Shown: piece by piece, positions 24,848 through 32,335 of the stretch
How the letters are laid out: every line of letters starts with the position of its first letter
How positions within the stretch are numbered: the first letter of the stretch is position 1
Assembly: GCA_900755005.1 (NCBI GenBank)
Contig: CAAEEX010000008.1
Coordinates: 1-41,641 of the forward strand
Reading direction: 5' to 3'
DNA: 41,641 nt
From: an uncultured Collinsella sp.
Lineage (GTDB): Bacteria; Actinomycetota; Coriobacteriia; Coriobacteriales; Coriobacteriaceae
Notes under the pieces: model-generated
Seen by the model: the letters and a program-made list of their open reading frames with translations, nothing else
Told to the model about the DNA's origin: nothing
Database searches by the model: none
Translations under genes and position numbers: made by a program

Positions 24848-25196
24848 GGTGGCCCGCCTTTCTGTATTCGACAGATGATGCGTTGATGGGGTAGCGCTTG
24901 CCATTGCGCATCAGTTTGGACGAGAGCGCAGTTGGGAGATCGATTCCGTTTAAATCGGCAAAACGTAGGAGAAAGATGAGCGTGTCAGCGACTTCGTCTT
25001 CGATGGCTTGGCGTTGCTCGGTGTCTTCGAACATTCCCGCAATGCGCTCGTCGCTCATAAAACGAAGGAGCTGAAGGAGCTCGGAGGACTCAGTTGCCAT
25101 GCCGATGGCAAGCTCCTTTGGCGTGTGATATTTGCGCCAGTCGCGTGCATCGCAAAAGTCCCTGACTTGTGCCGTCATGGCATCGAGCTTATCCAT
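24840..25196 (-). CDS. MazG-like nucleotide pyrophosphohydrolase
   Basis: A 118-residue all-alpha NTP pyrophosphatase of the MazG superfamily (RS21-C6/dCTPase-like). The metal-binding acidic pairs are ESSE (residues 36-39) and EVAD (68-71, the E-x-x-D motif), in the expected helices. Such enzymes hydrolyse NTPs or dNTPs to monophosphate and pyrophosphate. Its stop overlaps the start of the helicase gene by 8 bp, so the two proteins are made together. GGGAGG precedes the ATG. In this pairing a role in nucleotide depletion or removal of modified nucleotides during phage infection is plausible but unproven. Confidence 0.88.
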   Translation of the reverse strand: MDKLDAMTAQVRDFCDARDWRKYHTPKELAIGMATESSELLQLLRFMSDERIAGMFEDTEQRQAIEDEVADTLIFLLRFADLNGIDLPTALSSKLMRNGKRYPINASSVEYRKAGHRE

Positions 25197-25311
25197 CGTC
25201 CGCAGCCTCCCTGATGTTCATTGTTTTATTATGGCCATATTTGGGGTTTATTGCACATCATTTGGGGCGTGCGGTTTGTTCGGTCGCGATTGGCCGGTAG
25301 GAGGTTTCACC

Positions 25312-25530
25312 ATGAAAATCGACGTTGATGTAGATCAGCTGCGCGAGAGCCAGCTCGACCGCGCGGGGAGTGCGGCAGGCGTGGGCTTTCCGGCCGCTAT
25401 GCTCGACGTGATGGATATCGAGGACGAGTCGCCCCAAGAGCTCCTAACTCGTGCCGAACGCGAAGGCCTCGACCTCCGCGACTTTGCCGTCGATGACGAG
25501 GACGACGGCTACGATACAGACGACTGGTAA
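25312..25530 (+). CDS. Small acidic hypothetical protein
   Basis: A 72-residue protein, MKIDVDVDQLRESQLDRAGS and so on, ending DEDDGYDTDDW. Nearly a third of residues are Asp or Glu, with an acidic C-terminal tail. No membrane segment or known domain is seen. The ATG has an excellent TAGGAGG seven bases upstream, the main reason to accept it; a longer upstream extension of the frame has no support. It is transcribed divergently from the MazG/helicase pair and could in principle be regulated with it. Function not recognised. Confidence 0.7.
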   Translation: MKIDVDVDQLRESQLDRAGSAAGVGFPAAMLDVMDIEDESPQELLTRAEREGLDLRDFAVDDEDDGYDTDDW

Positions 25531-25565
25531 TCAAGCCCGCCCCTCAACCTCATCCCCTCAATAAC

Positions 25566-25628
25566 TTGCGGTGAAATAGGGACTGTTTAGGCTGCTAGAA
25601 GGCCTATTCAGTCCCTATTTCACCGCAA
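25566..25628. repeat. 20-bp-arm palindrome between convergent genes
   Basis: Arms TTGCGGTGAAATAGGGACTG and CAGTCCCTATTTCACCGCAA are exact complements, separated by 23 bp that can form an inner TAGGC/GCCTA stem. It occupies the space between the stop codons of the small acidic gene and the antiporter. It contains the AGGGAC/GTCCCT element common to most repeats in this window. It could terminate both transcripts, but there is no T-run. Confidence 0.75.
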
Positions 25629-25648
25629 CTTGGGCGGGACGGGGGCTG

Positions 25649-27250
25649 CTACGACGCCAGCGTGGCGATGACGGCTTCGTCGCCGGCGTATATGAGGGTG
25701 TTGCCGTCGGGGATGATCGTTTGGCCGTCGCGCTTGAGCATCACGACGATAAACGGGTGCTTGCCTTGCGGCACATCGCGCAGACGCTGTCCAGCTAAGC
25801 GGCCGTGGGGAGTCACGGTGACCTCGCGCAGCGTAACCTCGGCACGCTCTTCAAACGTCGGCGCGGCCATCACCAGCAGGTCACCTTCCTCGATGACGGT
25901 ATCGCCGTTGGGCAGCACCGGGTGCGCACCGTCGCGCAGCACCAAGACCACCAGCATGTTCGTTGCGCTGCCAATGTCCGCGAGCGAGCGTCCGGCAAAC
26001 GGATGCCCAGCGCCCACCTTGAGCTTGACGAACGACATGCCGTCCTCGTCGCGGTAGTCGTTAAAGGTGCGGCGTACGTCGCCGGTCGCATCGATCATAT
26101 CGAGCTTCTTCGCCACCGCCGGCAGCAGCGAGCCCTGCACCACGATGCTCGACACGGCAATCACAAACACCAGGTCAAATAGGTCGTGTCCGCCGGGAAT
26201 GCCGGCCACCACGGCAAAGAGGCTAAATACGACCGAAGCTGCGCCACGCAGGCCCGCCCAGCTTACGAGTGCAACCTGGCGAGGGTTGGTCTTAAAGGGC
26301 GCCAACAGCATGCCGACGGCGATGGGACGGCTCACGAAGAGCATAAACGCCATGAGCGCCAGGCCGGGTAGCAGCATTTGCGGCAGGCGTGCGGGCGTTA
26401 CGAGCAGGCCGAGCAAGAAGAAGATCGTCATCTCGGCCATCTCGGTGAGGGTGTCAAAGAAGTGCGCCATCTCGACTTTGCCGGTGATGTCGCTGGCGCC
26501 CAGCACAATGCCGGCCAGGTATACAGCCAAAAAGCCGTTGCCGCCCAGGTAGCTCGGCAGCGCGTAGGCGACGATGGCCACGGCGAACAAAAAGATGGTC
26601 TGCGCGCCCTCGGCCGTTGCGTGCGCGCGTTCAATCAGGCGGCCCGCCGCCCAGCCGATGGCGAGGCCCAGGCCCACGCCCAGGATAATCTGCTTGGCCA
26701 GCAGCACGGGGATGTTAATGTCGCCGCCGGCCGCGAGTGTGGCGAGCACGGCGGTGAGCATGTAGGCGACGGGATCGTTGGAGCCCGATTCGACCTCGAG
26801 CAGCGAGTCGGTGCCGCCCCTCAGCGACAGACTGTGCTCGCGCAGAACACTAAAGACGCTGGCCGCGTCGGTGGATGCCACGACCGAGCCCAGCAGCAGG
26901 CCGCCGATCCAGTCGAAGCCCAGCACAAAGTGGGCGAACACGCCGGTGATGCCTGCGGTGATGACGACGCCGAGCGTGCTCAGCAGCACCGCCGGCGCAG
27001 CGACGGGCTTGGCGCGGTTGATATTGGTGTTAAAGCCGCCGTAGAACATGATGAACAGCAGCGCCGTGCTGCAGACGGTTTCGGTGAGTGCGTAGTCGCT
27101 AAAGTCGATGTGCGCCGGGCCGTTGACGCCCAACAGCATGCCGAGCGCGATAAAGATGAGCAGGGTGGGGAAGGGGAGCTTTTTGCCGACGGGTTTGATG
27201 GTCAGGCACAAAATGATGACGAGGCCGATAAAAAGAAGGATCTGGTTCAT
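25649..27250 (-). CDS. Potassium/proton antiporter of the CvrA/NhaP2 type (CPA1 with TrkA_C domains)
   Basis: Membrane cation/proton antiporter of 533 residues. The first 390 residues are a CPA1 domain with about 12-13 membrane segments; landmarks are VVASTDAASVFSVLRE (ion-site Asp region) and EVESGSNDPVAYML. The C-terminal 140 residues contain two TrkA_C (RCK_C) regulatory domains (each with a GD-x-(L/V)-(L/V) end: EEGDLLVMAAP and YAGDEAVIATL). This architecture fits YcgO/CvrA/NhaP2 proteins that protect against potassium or volume stress. Ion preference is inferred. It converges on the acidic small protein gene. Confidence 0.9.
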   Translation of the reverse strand: MNQILLFIGLVIILCLTIKPVGKKLPFPTLLIFIALGMLLGVNGPAHIDFSDYALTETVCSTALLFIMFYGGFNTNINRAKPVAAPAVLLSTLGVVITAGITGVFAHFVLGFDWIGGLLLGSVVASTDAASVFSVLREHSLSLRGGTDSLLEVESGSNDPVAYMLTAVLATLAAGGDINIPVLLAKQIILGVGLGLAIGWAAGRLIERAHATAEGAQTIFLFAVAIVAYALPSYLGGNGFLAVYLAGIVLGASDITGKVEMAHFFDTLTEMAEMTIFFLLGLLVTPARLPQMLLPGLALMAFMLFVSRPIAVGMLLAPFKTNPRQVALVSWAGLRGAASVVFSLFAVVAGIPGGHDLFDLVFVIAVSSIVVQGSLLPAVAKKLDMIDATGDVRRTFNDYRDEDGMSFVKLKVGAGHPFAGRSLADIGSATNMLVVLVLRDGAHPVLPNGDTVIEEGDLLVMAAPTFEERAEVTLREVTVTPHGRLAGQRLRDVPQGKHPFIVVMLKRDGQTIIPDGNTLIYAGDEAVIATLAS

Positions 27251-27471
27251 GGATAGTGTCCGCTCCTGGGTGGTTGGCGTGGCACGGTCAGTTGTCTGTG
27301 GTTATTTGTACCCAAAGATGGTGGGTTTATGGGGTTGGATTGCGGGCGTGCGCATTTTCGACACGAGGCTGCGGCGTGTGCGACGCTGGTCGGGGCGCTG
27401 GGCCTGACGGCGAGGCGTGAGCGGCGCGGGCAGGCAGGCGTGCGCTGGCGACCGTTGACGGTATGCAACCC

Positions 27472-27500
27472 TTTCCAGCTTTATTGCAACGGAGTACAAT
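27472..27500 (+). promoter_or_regulatory. Candidate promoter of the phosphoesterase gene
   Basis: TTTCCA and TACAAT separated by 17 bp, about 75 bp before the start codon. The rest of the 325-bp gap between the antiporter and the phosphoesterase shows no gene or repeat that I can support. Confidence 0.4.
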
Positions 27501-27575
27501 GGGTAACGTTTAAGTTCAACTTGAAGTTTTAGTTGCGACTCCGGGCTTCGGCCGCAATGTAAAGAGAGGCGTTCC

Positions 27576-28415
27576 ATGGCGATCTATGTGACATCTGATG
27601 CTCACGGGCACGTGCGTACGCTTGACGAGGCCCTGTCCAAGATTTCGCTGGCGTCCGACGATACGCTGTACGTGCTGGGTGACATGATCGATCGCGGGCC
27701 CGATCCGGTTGGCGTTATTAAACTCGTGCGCTCGCTGCCCAACGCTCGCGTGCTCAAGGGCAATCACGAGCAGATCATGCTCGATGCCATCATTGGCCAG
27801 GATCCGCTCGATGCCGAGACCTGGGATATCAACGGCGGTTGGACTACCCGTCAGCAGCTCAACGATATGGAATTTGAGGCGTACGAGGAGCTCGTGCGTT
27901 GGATGGCGACACTGCCGCTCTACGCGGTGGCCGAGACTGACGAGCGCCCGTACCTGCTGGTACATGCCGGCATCCAGACCGAGGCGGCCCGGGCGTTTTT
28001 GTTTGAACATGGGGTTGATTGTGCCGATGGTACGGGGGCGGTGGATGCCGATCGCGAACTGCTGAAGCAGATGCTTGCCGTGCAGTCGTCCGATGACCTG
28101 CTGTGGATTCGTCACGGCTATTGGGATGCGCCGACGGGGCTGCTTTCTGCCGAGGGCAAGGGTCCGGTCGTGGTGAGCGGCCACACGCCCACGGTGTCGC
28201 TTGGGCGTTATTGCGAGGTGGGCGGTCTGGCGGGGCTCGATGAGGAGTCGGGCCGCGGGCGGATCGTGCGCCTGGGCGGCGAGGACACCGCCGGCGTGCC
28301 CGACCGCATCGACATCGACTGCGCCGCCGCCACTGGCTCCGAGTTCGGCCGCGTCGGGATCCTGCGCCTGGACGACGGGGCCGAGTTCTACGCAAACATT
28401 CTTCCTGGCGAGTGA
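27576..28415 (+). CDS. Calcineurin-like metallophosphoesterase (PP1/PP2A or ApaH-like)
   Basis: A 279-residue dimetal phosphatase. The motifs are SDAHGH (residues 7-12; D-x-H), LGDMIDRGPDP (34-44), LKGNHEQ (62-68), LVHAGI and SGHTP. This is the set of bacterial PPP-family Ser/Thr phosphatases and ApaH-type diadenosine tetraphosphatases. An insertion and C-terminal strands follow the last His. Protein phosphatase, bis(5'-nucleosyl) tetraphosphatase or phosphodiesterase activity cannot be told apart here. GAGAGG precedes the ATG. It stands alone, and palindromic repeats fill its 3' flank. Confidence 0.88.
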   Translation: MAIYVTSDAHGHVRTLDEALSKISLASDDTLYVLGDMIDRGPDPVGVIKLVRSLPNARVLKGNHEQIMLDAIIGQDPLDAETWDINGGWTTRQQLNDMEFEAYEELVRWMATLPLYAVAETDERPYLLVHAGIQTEAARAFLFEHGVDCADGTGAVDADRELLKQMLAVQSSDDLLWIRHGYWDAPTGLLSAEGKGPVVVSGHTPTVSLGRYCEVGGLAGLDEESGRGRIVRLGGEDTAGVPDRIDIDCAAATGSEFGRVGILRLDDGAEFYANILPGE

Positions 28416-28430
28416 TTACGCAAGAGGTAG

Positions 28431-28514
28431 CTAATTTGGGACGGGGCTTTTTTGACTACTTTTGCCCTTCTGTCCGCTAATTAATTTTTCTGGGACGGGG
28501 ATTTAAAAATCATT
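28431..28514 (+). repeat. GGGACGGGG repeat units downstream of the phosphoesterase gene
   Basis: Two units: GCTAATTTGGGACGGGGCTT and TTTTTCTGGGACGGGGATTT (followed by AAAAATCATT). The second is nearly identical to one arm of the perfect palindrome near 41.2 kb, so this is a half copy of that element. It lies between the convergent phosphoesterase and flippase genes. Confidence 0.7.
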
Positions 28515-28527
28515 TGGCTGCCCGCTG

Positions 28528-28652
28528 ACTAAGTGAGTGGACTATTTTGGAAATGCCGAGCACCCAACATATTTGCCTCAATAAAACCGCAGGTCACAGA
28601 CTTACGGTTTGTCGGTGTGGTTGGGGGTTCGGTAAAAGTCTACTCACTTAGT
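28528..28652. repeat. 125-bp nested-hairpin element with ACTAAGTGAGT ends
   Basis: The ends ACTAAGTGAGTGGACT and AAGTCTACTCACTTAGT are inverted repeats with one mismatch. Inside lie a second pair CACCCAAC/GTTGGGGG and a central hairpin AAACCG...CGGTTT. The right end runs into TTTT, so it could also terminate the phosphoesterase transcript. An inner segment CCAACATATTTG matches the start of the motif that borders orphan nuclease copy A. The remaining 80 bp to the flippase stop show nothing clear. Confidence 0.7.
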
Positions 28653-28732
28653 TTTGCGTGATGCATATTGCCCGCAACGAGACCCCAGCCGGGGCGATTC
28701 CATCGCAAATTCCGGCGACCGGGGGCAGCTAA

Positions 28733-30307
28733 TTAGGCGCCGTATGGGTTGCGGTCGCGTTCGATGCGCTGGCGGATGTGGGTGTACTCGATAATCAGCA
28801 GCACCAGGAGTAGGGCCATGATGGTTAGGTAGCTCGCCACAGCGCCCATCAGACCCAGCAGCTTAATCAGGATCAACGGCAGCACCACGCTTACGGCGAA
28901 GCAAATCAGGTAGATCTTGGTGACGTCGCCGGCGTGGCGCAACACCGTGATGATGGCGTAGATAAAGTCGATTGCCGCGGTGATGCCGCCGGCGACAACC
29001 ATCAGCAGCGCCAGCGTGCGGTAGCGCTCAAAGTTAAGGCCGTACATAAAGCTCATGATGGGGATGCCGGGGCCTGCCATAAATGCGGCGCACGCTCCGG
29101 TAATGACCACGATCAGTGCTATAACGGCAATAATAATCAGGTCAAAGCGGCGACGCTTACGCGGATTCGCCCAAATGCTTGACAGACGCAGGAGCTGCGG
29201 TTTATAGATAAATCCAATGCTCAACAAAATAGCCTGCGCCGGAAAGAACAGGGCATTAAAGTACAGCTGATACTTGTAGGCCAGCGTACCTTCCATCACA
29301 AACTTGGGCATGCTCTCGATAAGGTTGAACAGGAACAGCGCGCCAAAGAGCGGGGCGCACTGGATAAACAGGTGGCCAGCCTCGCGCAGACTCATGCGGC
29401 GTGATTTTTCGGTTTCGAGCAGGGCGAGCGGGGCGGTGACCAGCACGAGCGAGGCAATCGCGGCGATGCCCATGGCCATGGCCGCGATGGGCATGCTGCG
29501 TGTGAGGAACAGTGCCACGCTAAAGACCACGATGACGCCGGCGGAACGCAGCGTTTGGCTCATGCCGGCCAAATAGAGCTTGTCGGCCTGCTGCAGGCGG
29601 CCCTCGTACACGTCGGCGATGCCGTCGATCACCTTATACAGGTAGACGCCCAGGCCGATCGTGGCCATCTGTGCATCGTAGCCGCGGGCGCTGCTGTATA
29701 CCAGGCCGCATGCCAGCGCGAGCGCTCCGCAGAGCCAGCGGTTGAGCTGGTAGGAGGCGAAGGACGTCTTTTCATCGATGTCCGAGACCTGAAAGTTGCG
29801 GACGCCGTAGTTGCACGCGATCATGATGAGCGTGCCGGTGACAAAGGCGATGGAGAACTTGCCGGCCTCCTCGGCGCCTACGAGCTGCGTCGACACAATG
29901 GTGAGCAGGGGAAACGCCATGCCCCATACGGCGGTGCCCAGGGTATTCCAAAGGTAGTCGCGACGGGTGGCGTGATCTTCGTACTCGGCTTCTTGCGTGG
30001 AAAAGCCGCCGCCGTAGACGGCTCCGAGAAGGCGGTTCCACCAGGCATTGACCATGCGGTGGATGGGGCCGGGTTGGCGATCGCGCTCGCGGCGACGGCG
30101 TGTGGTCTGGCTGCTGTCGGGACCGCCGGCGTTACGCTGGCTCAGCTCTTGGATTCGTGCGAGCTCCTCGGCGGTGTGCGATGCGGGGAACAGGCCGTTC
30201 TCGATGCGTCCGCCCTGTCCGTGCGCCTCGCCCGATACGGTGGGGTTGGCGACGCCATTGCGGCGGGCGATGGCGCGGCGGATGCTATCGAGGGGCGTGA
30301 TGCTCAA
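28733..30307 (-). CDS. Polysaccharide/lipid-linked oligosaccharide flippase (MOP superfamily)
   Basis: A 524-residue membrane protein with an unusual 95-residue basic cytoplasmic N-terminus (TTRRRRERDRQPG and similar) and then about 12-14 membrane segments. The layout and segments such as FIQCAPLFGALFLFNLIESM and the paired helices match Wzx/RfbX-type MOP flippases that move lipid-linked sugars across the membrane. The start is TTG, with AAAGGA upstream. No glycosyltransferase cluster surrounds it, although a WecA/TagO-type initiating transferase is encoded at 38.5 kb. Its substrate is unknown. Confidence 0.82.
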   Translation of the reverse strand: MSITPLDSIRRAIARRNGVANPTVSGEAHGQGGRIENGLFPASHTAEELARIQELSQRNAGGPDSSQTTRRRRERDRQPGPIHRMVNAWWNRLLGAVYGGGFSTQEAEYEDHATRRDYLWNTLGTAVWGMAFPLLTIVSTQLVGAEEAGKFSIAFVTGTLIMIACNYGVRNFQVSDIDEKTSFASYQLNRWLCGALALACGLVYSSARGYDAQMATIGLGVYLYKVIDGIADVYEGRLQQADKLYLAGMSQTLRSAGVIVVFSVALFLTRSMPIAAMAMGIAAIASLVLVTAPLALLETEKSRRMSLREAGHLFIQCAPLFGALFLFNLIESMPKFVMEGTLAYKYQLYFNALFFPAQAILLSIGFIYKPQLLRLSSIWANPRKRRRFDLIIIAVIALIVVITGACAAFMAGPGIPIMSFMYGLNFERYRTLALLMVVAGGITAAIDFIYAIITVLRHAGDVTKIYLICFAVSVVLPLILIKLLGLMGAVASYLTIMALLLVLLIIEYTHIRQRIERDRNPYGA

Positions 30308-30365
30308 GGCGATTCCTTTCTATTGCTGCGCTCTAGTATAGCCGCGGTTGCGTCCATTCGTGTTT

Positions 30366-30382
30366 TTGAACAGGTTGTTCAA
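30366..30382. promoter_or_regulatory. Operator-like palindrome in the flippase/lactate permease divergent region
   Basis: TTGAACAGGTTGTTCAA is a perfect 7-bp inverted repeat around a 3-bp centre. It lies about 60 bp upstream of the flippase start and 104 bp upstream of the lactate permease start. It has the size and symmetry of a dimeric repressor site; the regulator is not identified. Confidence 0.4.
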
Positions 30383-30485
30383 TAATTTCGGCGGGCGGCT
30401 GTAATTTGTCGGTAAACGTGCGGTATCCTGTTGAAGTTTTGTGACCCCCCGATGCCGCTTGCGCGGTACCAAGGAGTTTTTACCC

Positions 30486-32057
30486 ATGGATGTCGCTGCG
30501 TTTTTGCTGGCTCTTGTGCCGATCATCTGGCTCGTCGTGATGCTGCTGTGCTTTAAATGGCCGGCTTGGAAGGCCGCCATTGGCTCGTTCGCCCTTTCGT
30601 GCGTGCTCGCCTTTGCGTGGTGGCATTTGCCCGCGGCGCAGATAGCCACGGCCTCGCTCGAGGGCTTTTTGATGGCCCTGTGGCCCATCGTGCTCGTAAT
30701 TATCGCCGCGGTGTTCACGTATAACCTGTGTGTGCGCACGGGCGCCATGGACGTGATCGGCAGTATGATCACTTCCATCAGCAGCGATCGTCGTCTGCTG
30801 GCGCTGCTCGTGGCTTGGTGCTTCGGCGGTTTTATGGAGGGCATGGCCGGCTTTGGTACCGCTGTTGCCATTCCCGCCGGCATGCTCGCGGGCCTTGGTT
30901 TTGAGGCCGTGCCTGCCGTGCTCATTTGCCTGCTGGCCAACGGCGTGCCCACGCCCTACGGCTCCATCGGCATCCCCACAGTGTCCGTTGCCGACCTGGT
31001 GGGTCTGGATTCCCTGCATCTGGCGACCGTTCAGCTGGTGCAGCTCGCGCCCTTCTTTGTGGTGATGCCGCTGCTTATTGTGCTGGTTGCGGGTCGTGTT
31101 GCCGATGACCAGGGCAATGTTGCAAGCGTTGCCGAGCGTCTGCACGGCGTTGCCGGCGTGGCACTGCTTTCCGGTGTGTCCTTTGTCGGTGCGGCCCTGG
31201 TCGTTGCCATGTTTGTGGGTCCCGAGCTTGCCGTAGTCGTGGGTTCCATCGTGTCACTTGCGCTGACTGCCGTGCTCGCCATGCGTGCCGAGAAGTCGGG
31301 GCATTTGGACGCGCGCTTTCATATGAATATCGAGTCCGGCGAACAGCTCACCGTTAAATCGGCGCTTTCGGCCTGGTCGTGCTTCATTCTGATTTTTGTG
31401 CTGCTGCTGGGTACCTCCAACCTGGTTCCCGTCGTGCACGCCGCGCTCGCGCCGTCTGCGAGCCACGTGCAGGTGTATTGCGGCGAGAACCCCGGTACGC
31501 TTACGTTTTCGTGGATCAACACGCCGGGTGTTTGGATCTTCCTGGCCGCGTTTATCGGCGGTGCGATTCAGGGCGCTTCGCCGCGTCTGATAGGCGAGGT
31601 GCTGGCCGCGACTGTCAAGCAGATGATGCCGACGGTAATCACGATGCTTTCGGTGCTGGGCTGCGCCAAGGTGATGGGCTATGCGGGCATGATCTCGTCG
31701 ATCAGTGCGTTTTGCATTGCCGTCGCCGGTGGGCTGTACCCGATTCTGGCTCCGTGGATCGGTGCCGTCGGTGCGTTCGTGACCGGTTCGGGCACGTCCT
31801 CGGGCATGCTGTTTGGTCCCATCCAGAGCCAGGCGGCTACGGCGCTGGGCGTGAGTGACTACTGGATGGTCGCGCTGAACGCCCTGGGCGTCGCCGCCGG
31901 TAAGATGATCTCGCCACAGACCCTCGCCATCGGTCTTGCCGCCGTTCACGTGCGCGGTAAGGATGCCGAGCTCCTGGGCGCAGTGCTGCCCTACGCCGCC
32001 GGCATGCTGGTCCTCATGAGCGCCATCGCCATGCTCGGCCAAGGCTTGCCGCTGTAG
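30486..32057 (+). CDS. lctP: L-lactate permease (LctP family)
   Basis: A 523-residue lactate transporter with about 12-14 membrane segments. The family signature is obvious in CFGGFMEGMAGFGTAVAIPA and LLANGVPTPYGSIGIPT (about residues 113-170), and its second repeat in GSGTSSGMLFGPIQSQAA near 440. It moves lactate (or glycolate) with protons. AAGGAG precedes the chosen ATG by about 10 bp; an earlier in-frame start would include that ribosome site. A repeat cluster follows the stop. pckA is the next gene downstream, so lactate import and gluconeogenic carbon flow are neighbours. Confidence 0.92.
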   Translation: MDVAAFLLALVPIIWLVVMLLCFKWPAWKAAIGSFALSCVLAFAWWHLPAAQIATASLEGFLMALWPIVLVIIAAVFTYNLCVRTGAMDVIGSMITSISSDRRLLALLVAWCFGGFMEGMAGFGTAVAIPAGMLAGLGFEAVPAVLICLLANGVPTPYGSIGIPTVSVADLVGLDSLHLATVQLVQLAPFFVVMPLLIVLVAGRVADDQGNVASVAERLHGVAGVALLSGVSFVGAALVVAMFVGPELAVVVGSIVSLALTAVLAMRAEKSGHLDARFHMNIESGEQLTVKSALSAWSCFILIFVLLLGTSNLVPVVHAALAPSASHVQVYCGENPGTLTFSWINTPGVWIFLAAFIGGAIQGASPRLIGEVLAATVKQMMPTVITMLSVLGCAKVMGYAGMISSISAFCIAVAGGLYPILAPWIGAVGAFVTGSGTSSGMLFGPIQSQAATALGVSDYWMVALNALGVAAGKMISPQTLAIGLAAVHVRGKDAELLGAVLPYAAGMLVLMSAIAMLGQGLPL

Positions 32058-32195
32058 TCGGCACTTGGGGACATTACTTATGTGCCGGCACTTTAGGAAC
32101 GTCCCTAAGTGCCGGCATCTGGGGACACTCCTTGGCTGTTGCCTGTTCAAGAGTGTCCCCAACGACTAGTGGTTTAAGAACGTCCCAAATGACTA
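32058..32195 (+). repeat. Cluster of GCCGGCACT/GGGGAC/GTCCC palindromic repeats
   Basis: Several units in 138 bp: GGCACTTGGGGACATTACTT; a hairpin TGCCGGCACTTTAGG...CCTAAGTGCCGGCA (about 32083-32117); a perfect 10-bp stem GGGGACACTC...GAGTGTCCCC (32121-32160); and a trailing GACTAGT...GAACGTCCC...GACTAG. The first unit matches the repeat after the HAD gene at 5.65 kb. The cluster starts right after the lactate permease stop. Confidence 0.75.
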
Positions 32196-32245
32196 GGCCG
32201 CTTGCGTGCGATTTTTGACCGTTGAGCGGGCGCTTCGCCGTTGCC

Positions 32246-32261
32246 GCAAAAACGTTTTTGC
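32246..32261 (+). promoter_or_regulatory. CG-centred palindrome (LacI/CcpA-like site) upstream of pckA
   Basis: GCAAAAACGTTTTTGC is a perfect 16-bp palindrome with the CG centre and flanking A/T runs typical of LacI-family operators, including cre sites. It lies 75 bp before the Shine-Dalgarno of pckA. Carbon-source control of pckA through a LacI-family regulator is inferred. Confidence 0.45.
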
Positions 32262-32335
32262 ATATCGGGTACAACGGGCTTTACGTGAGTAAAGTGCGCG
32301 CCGCGTCCACGTGTCGCGTTTTTAAAGGAGGCCCC

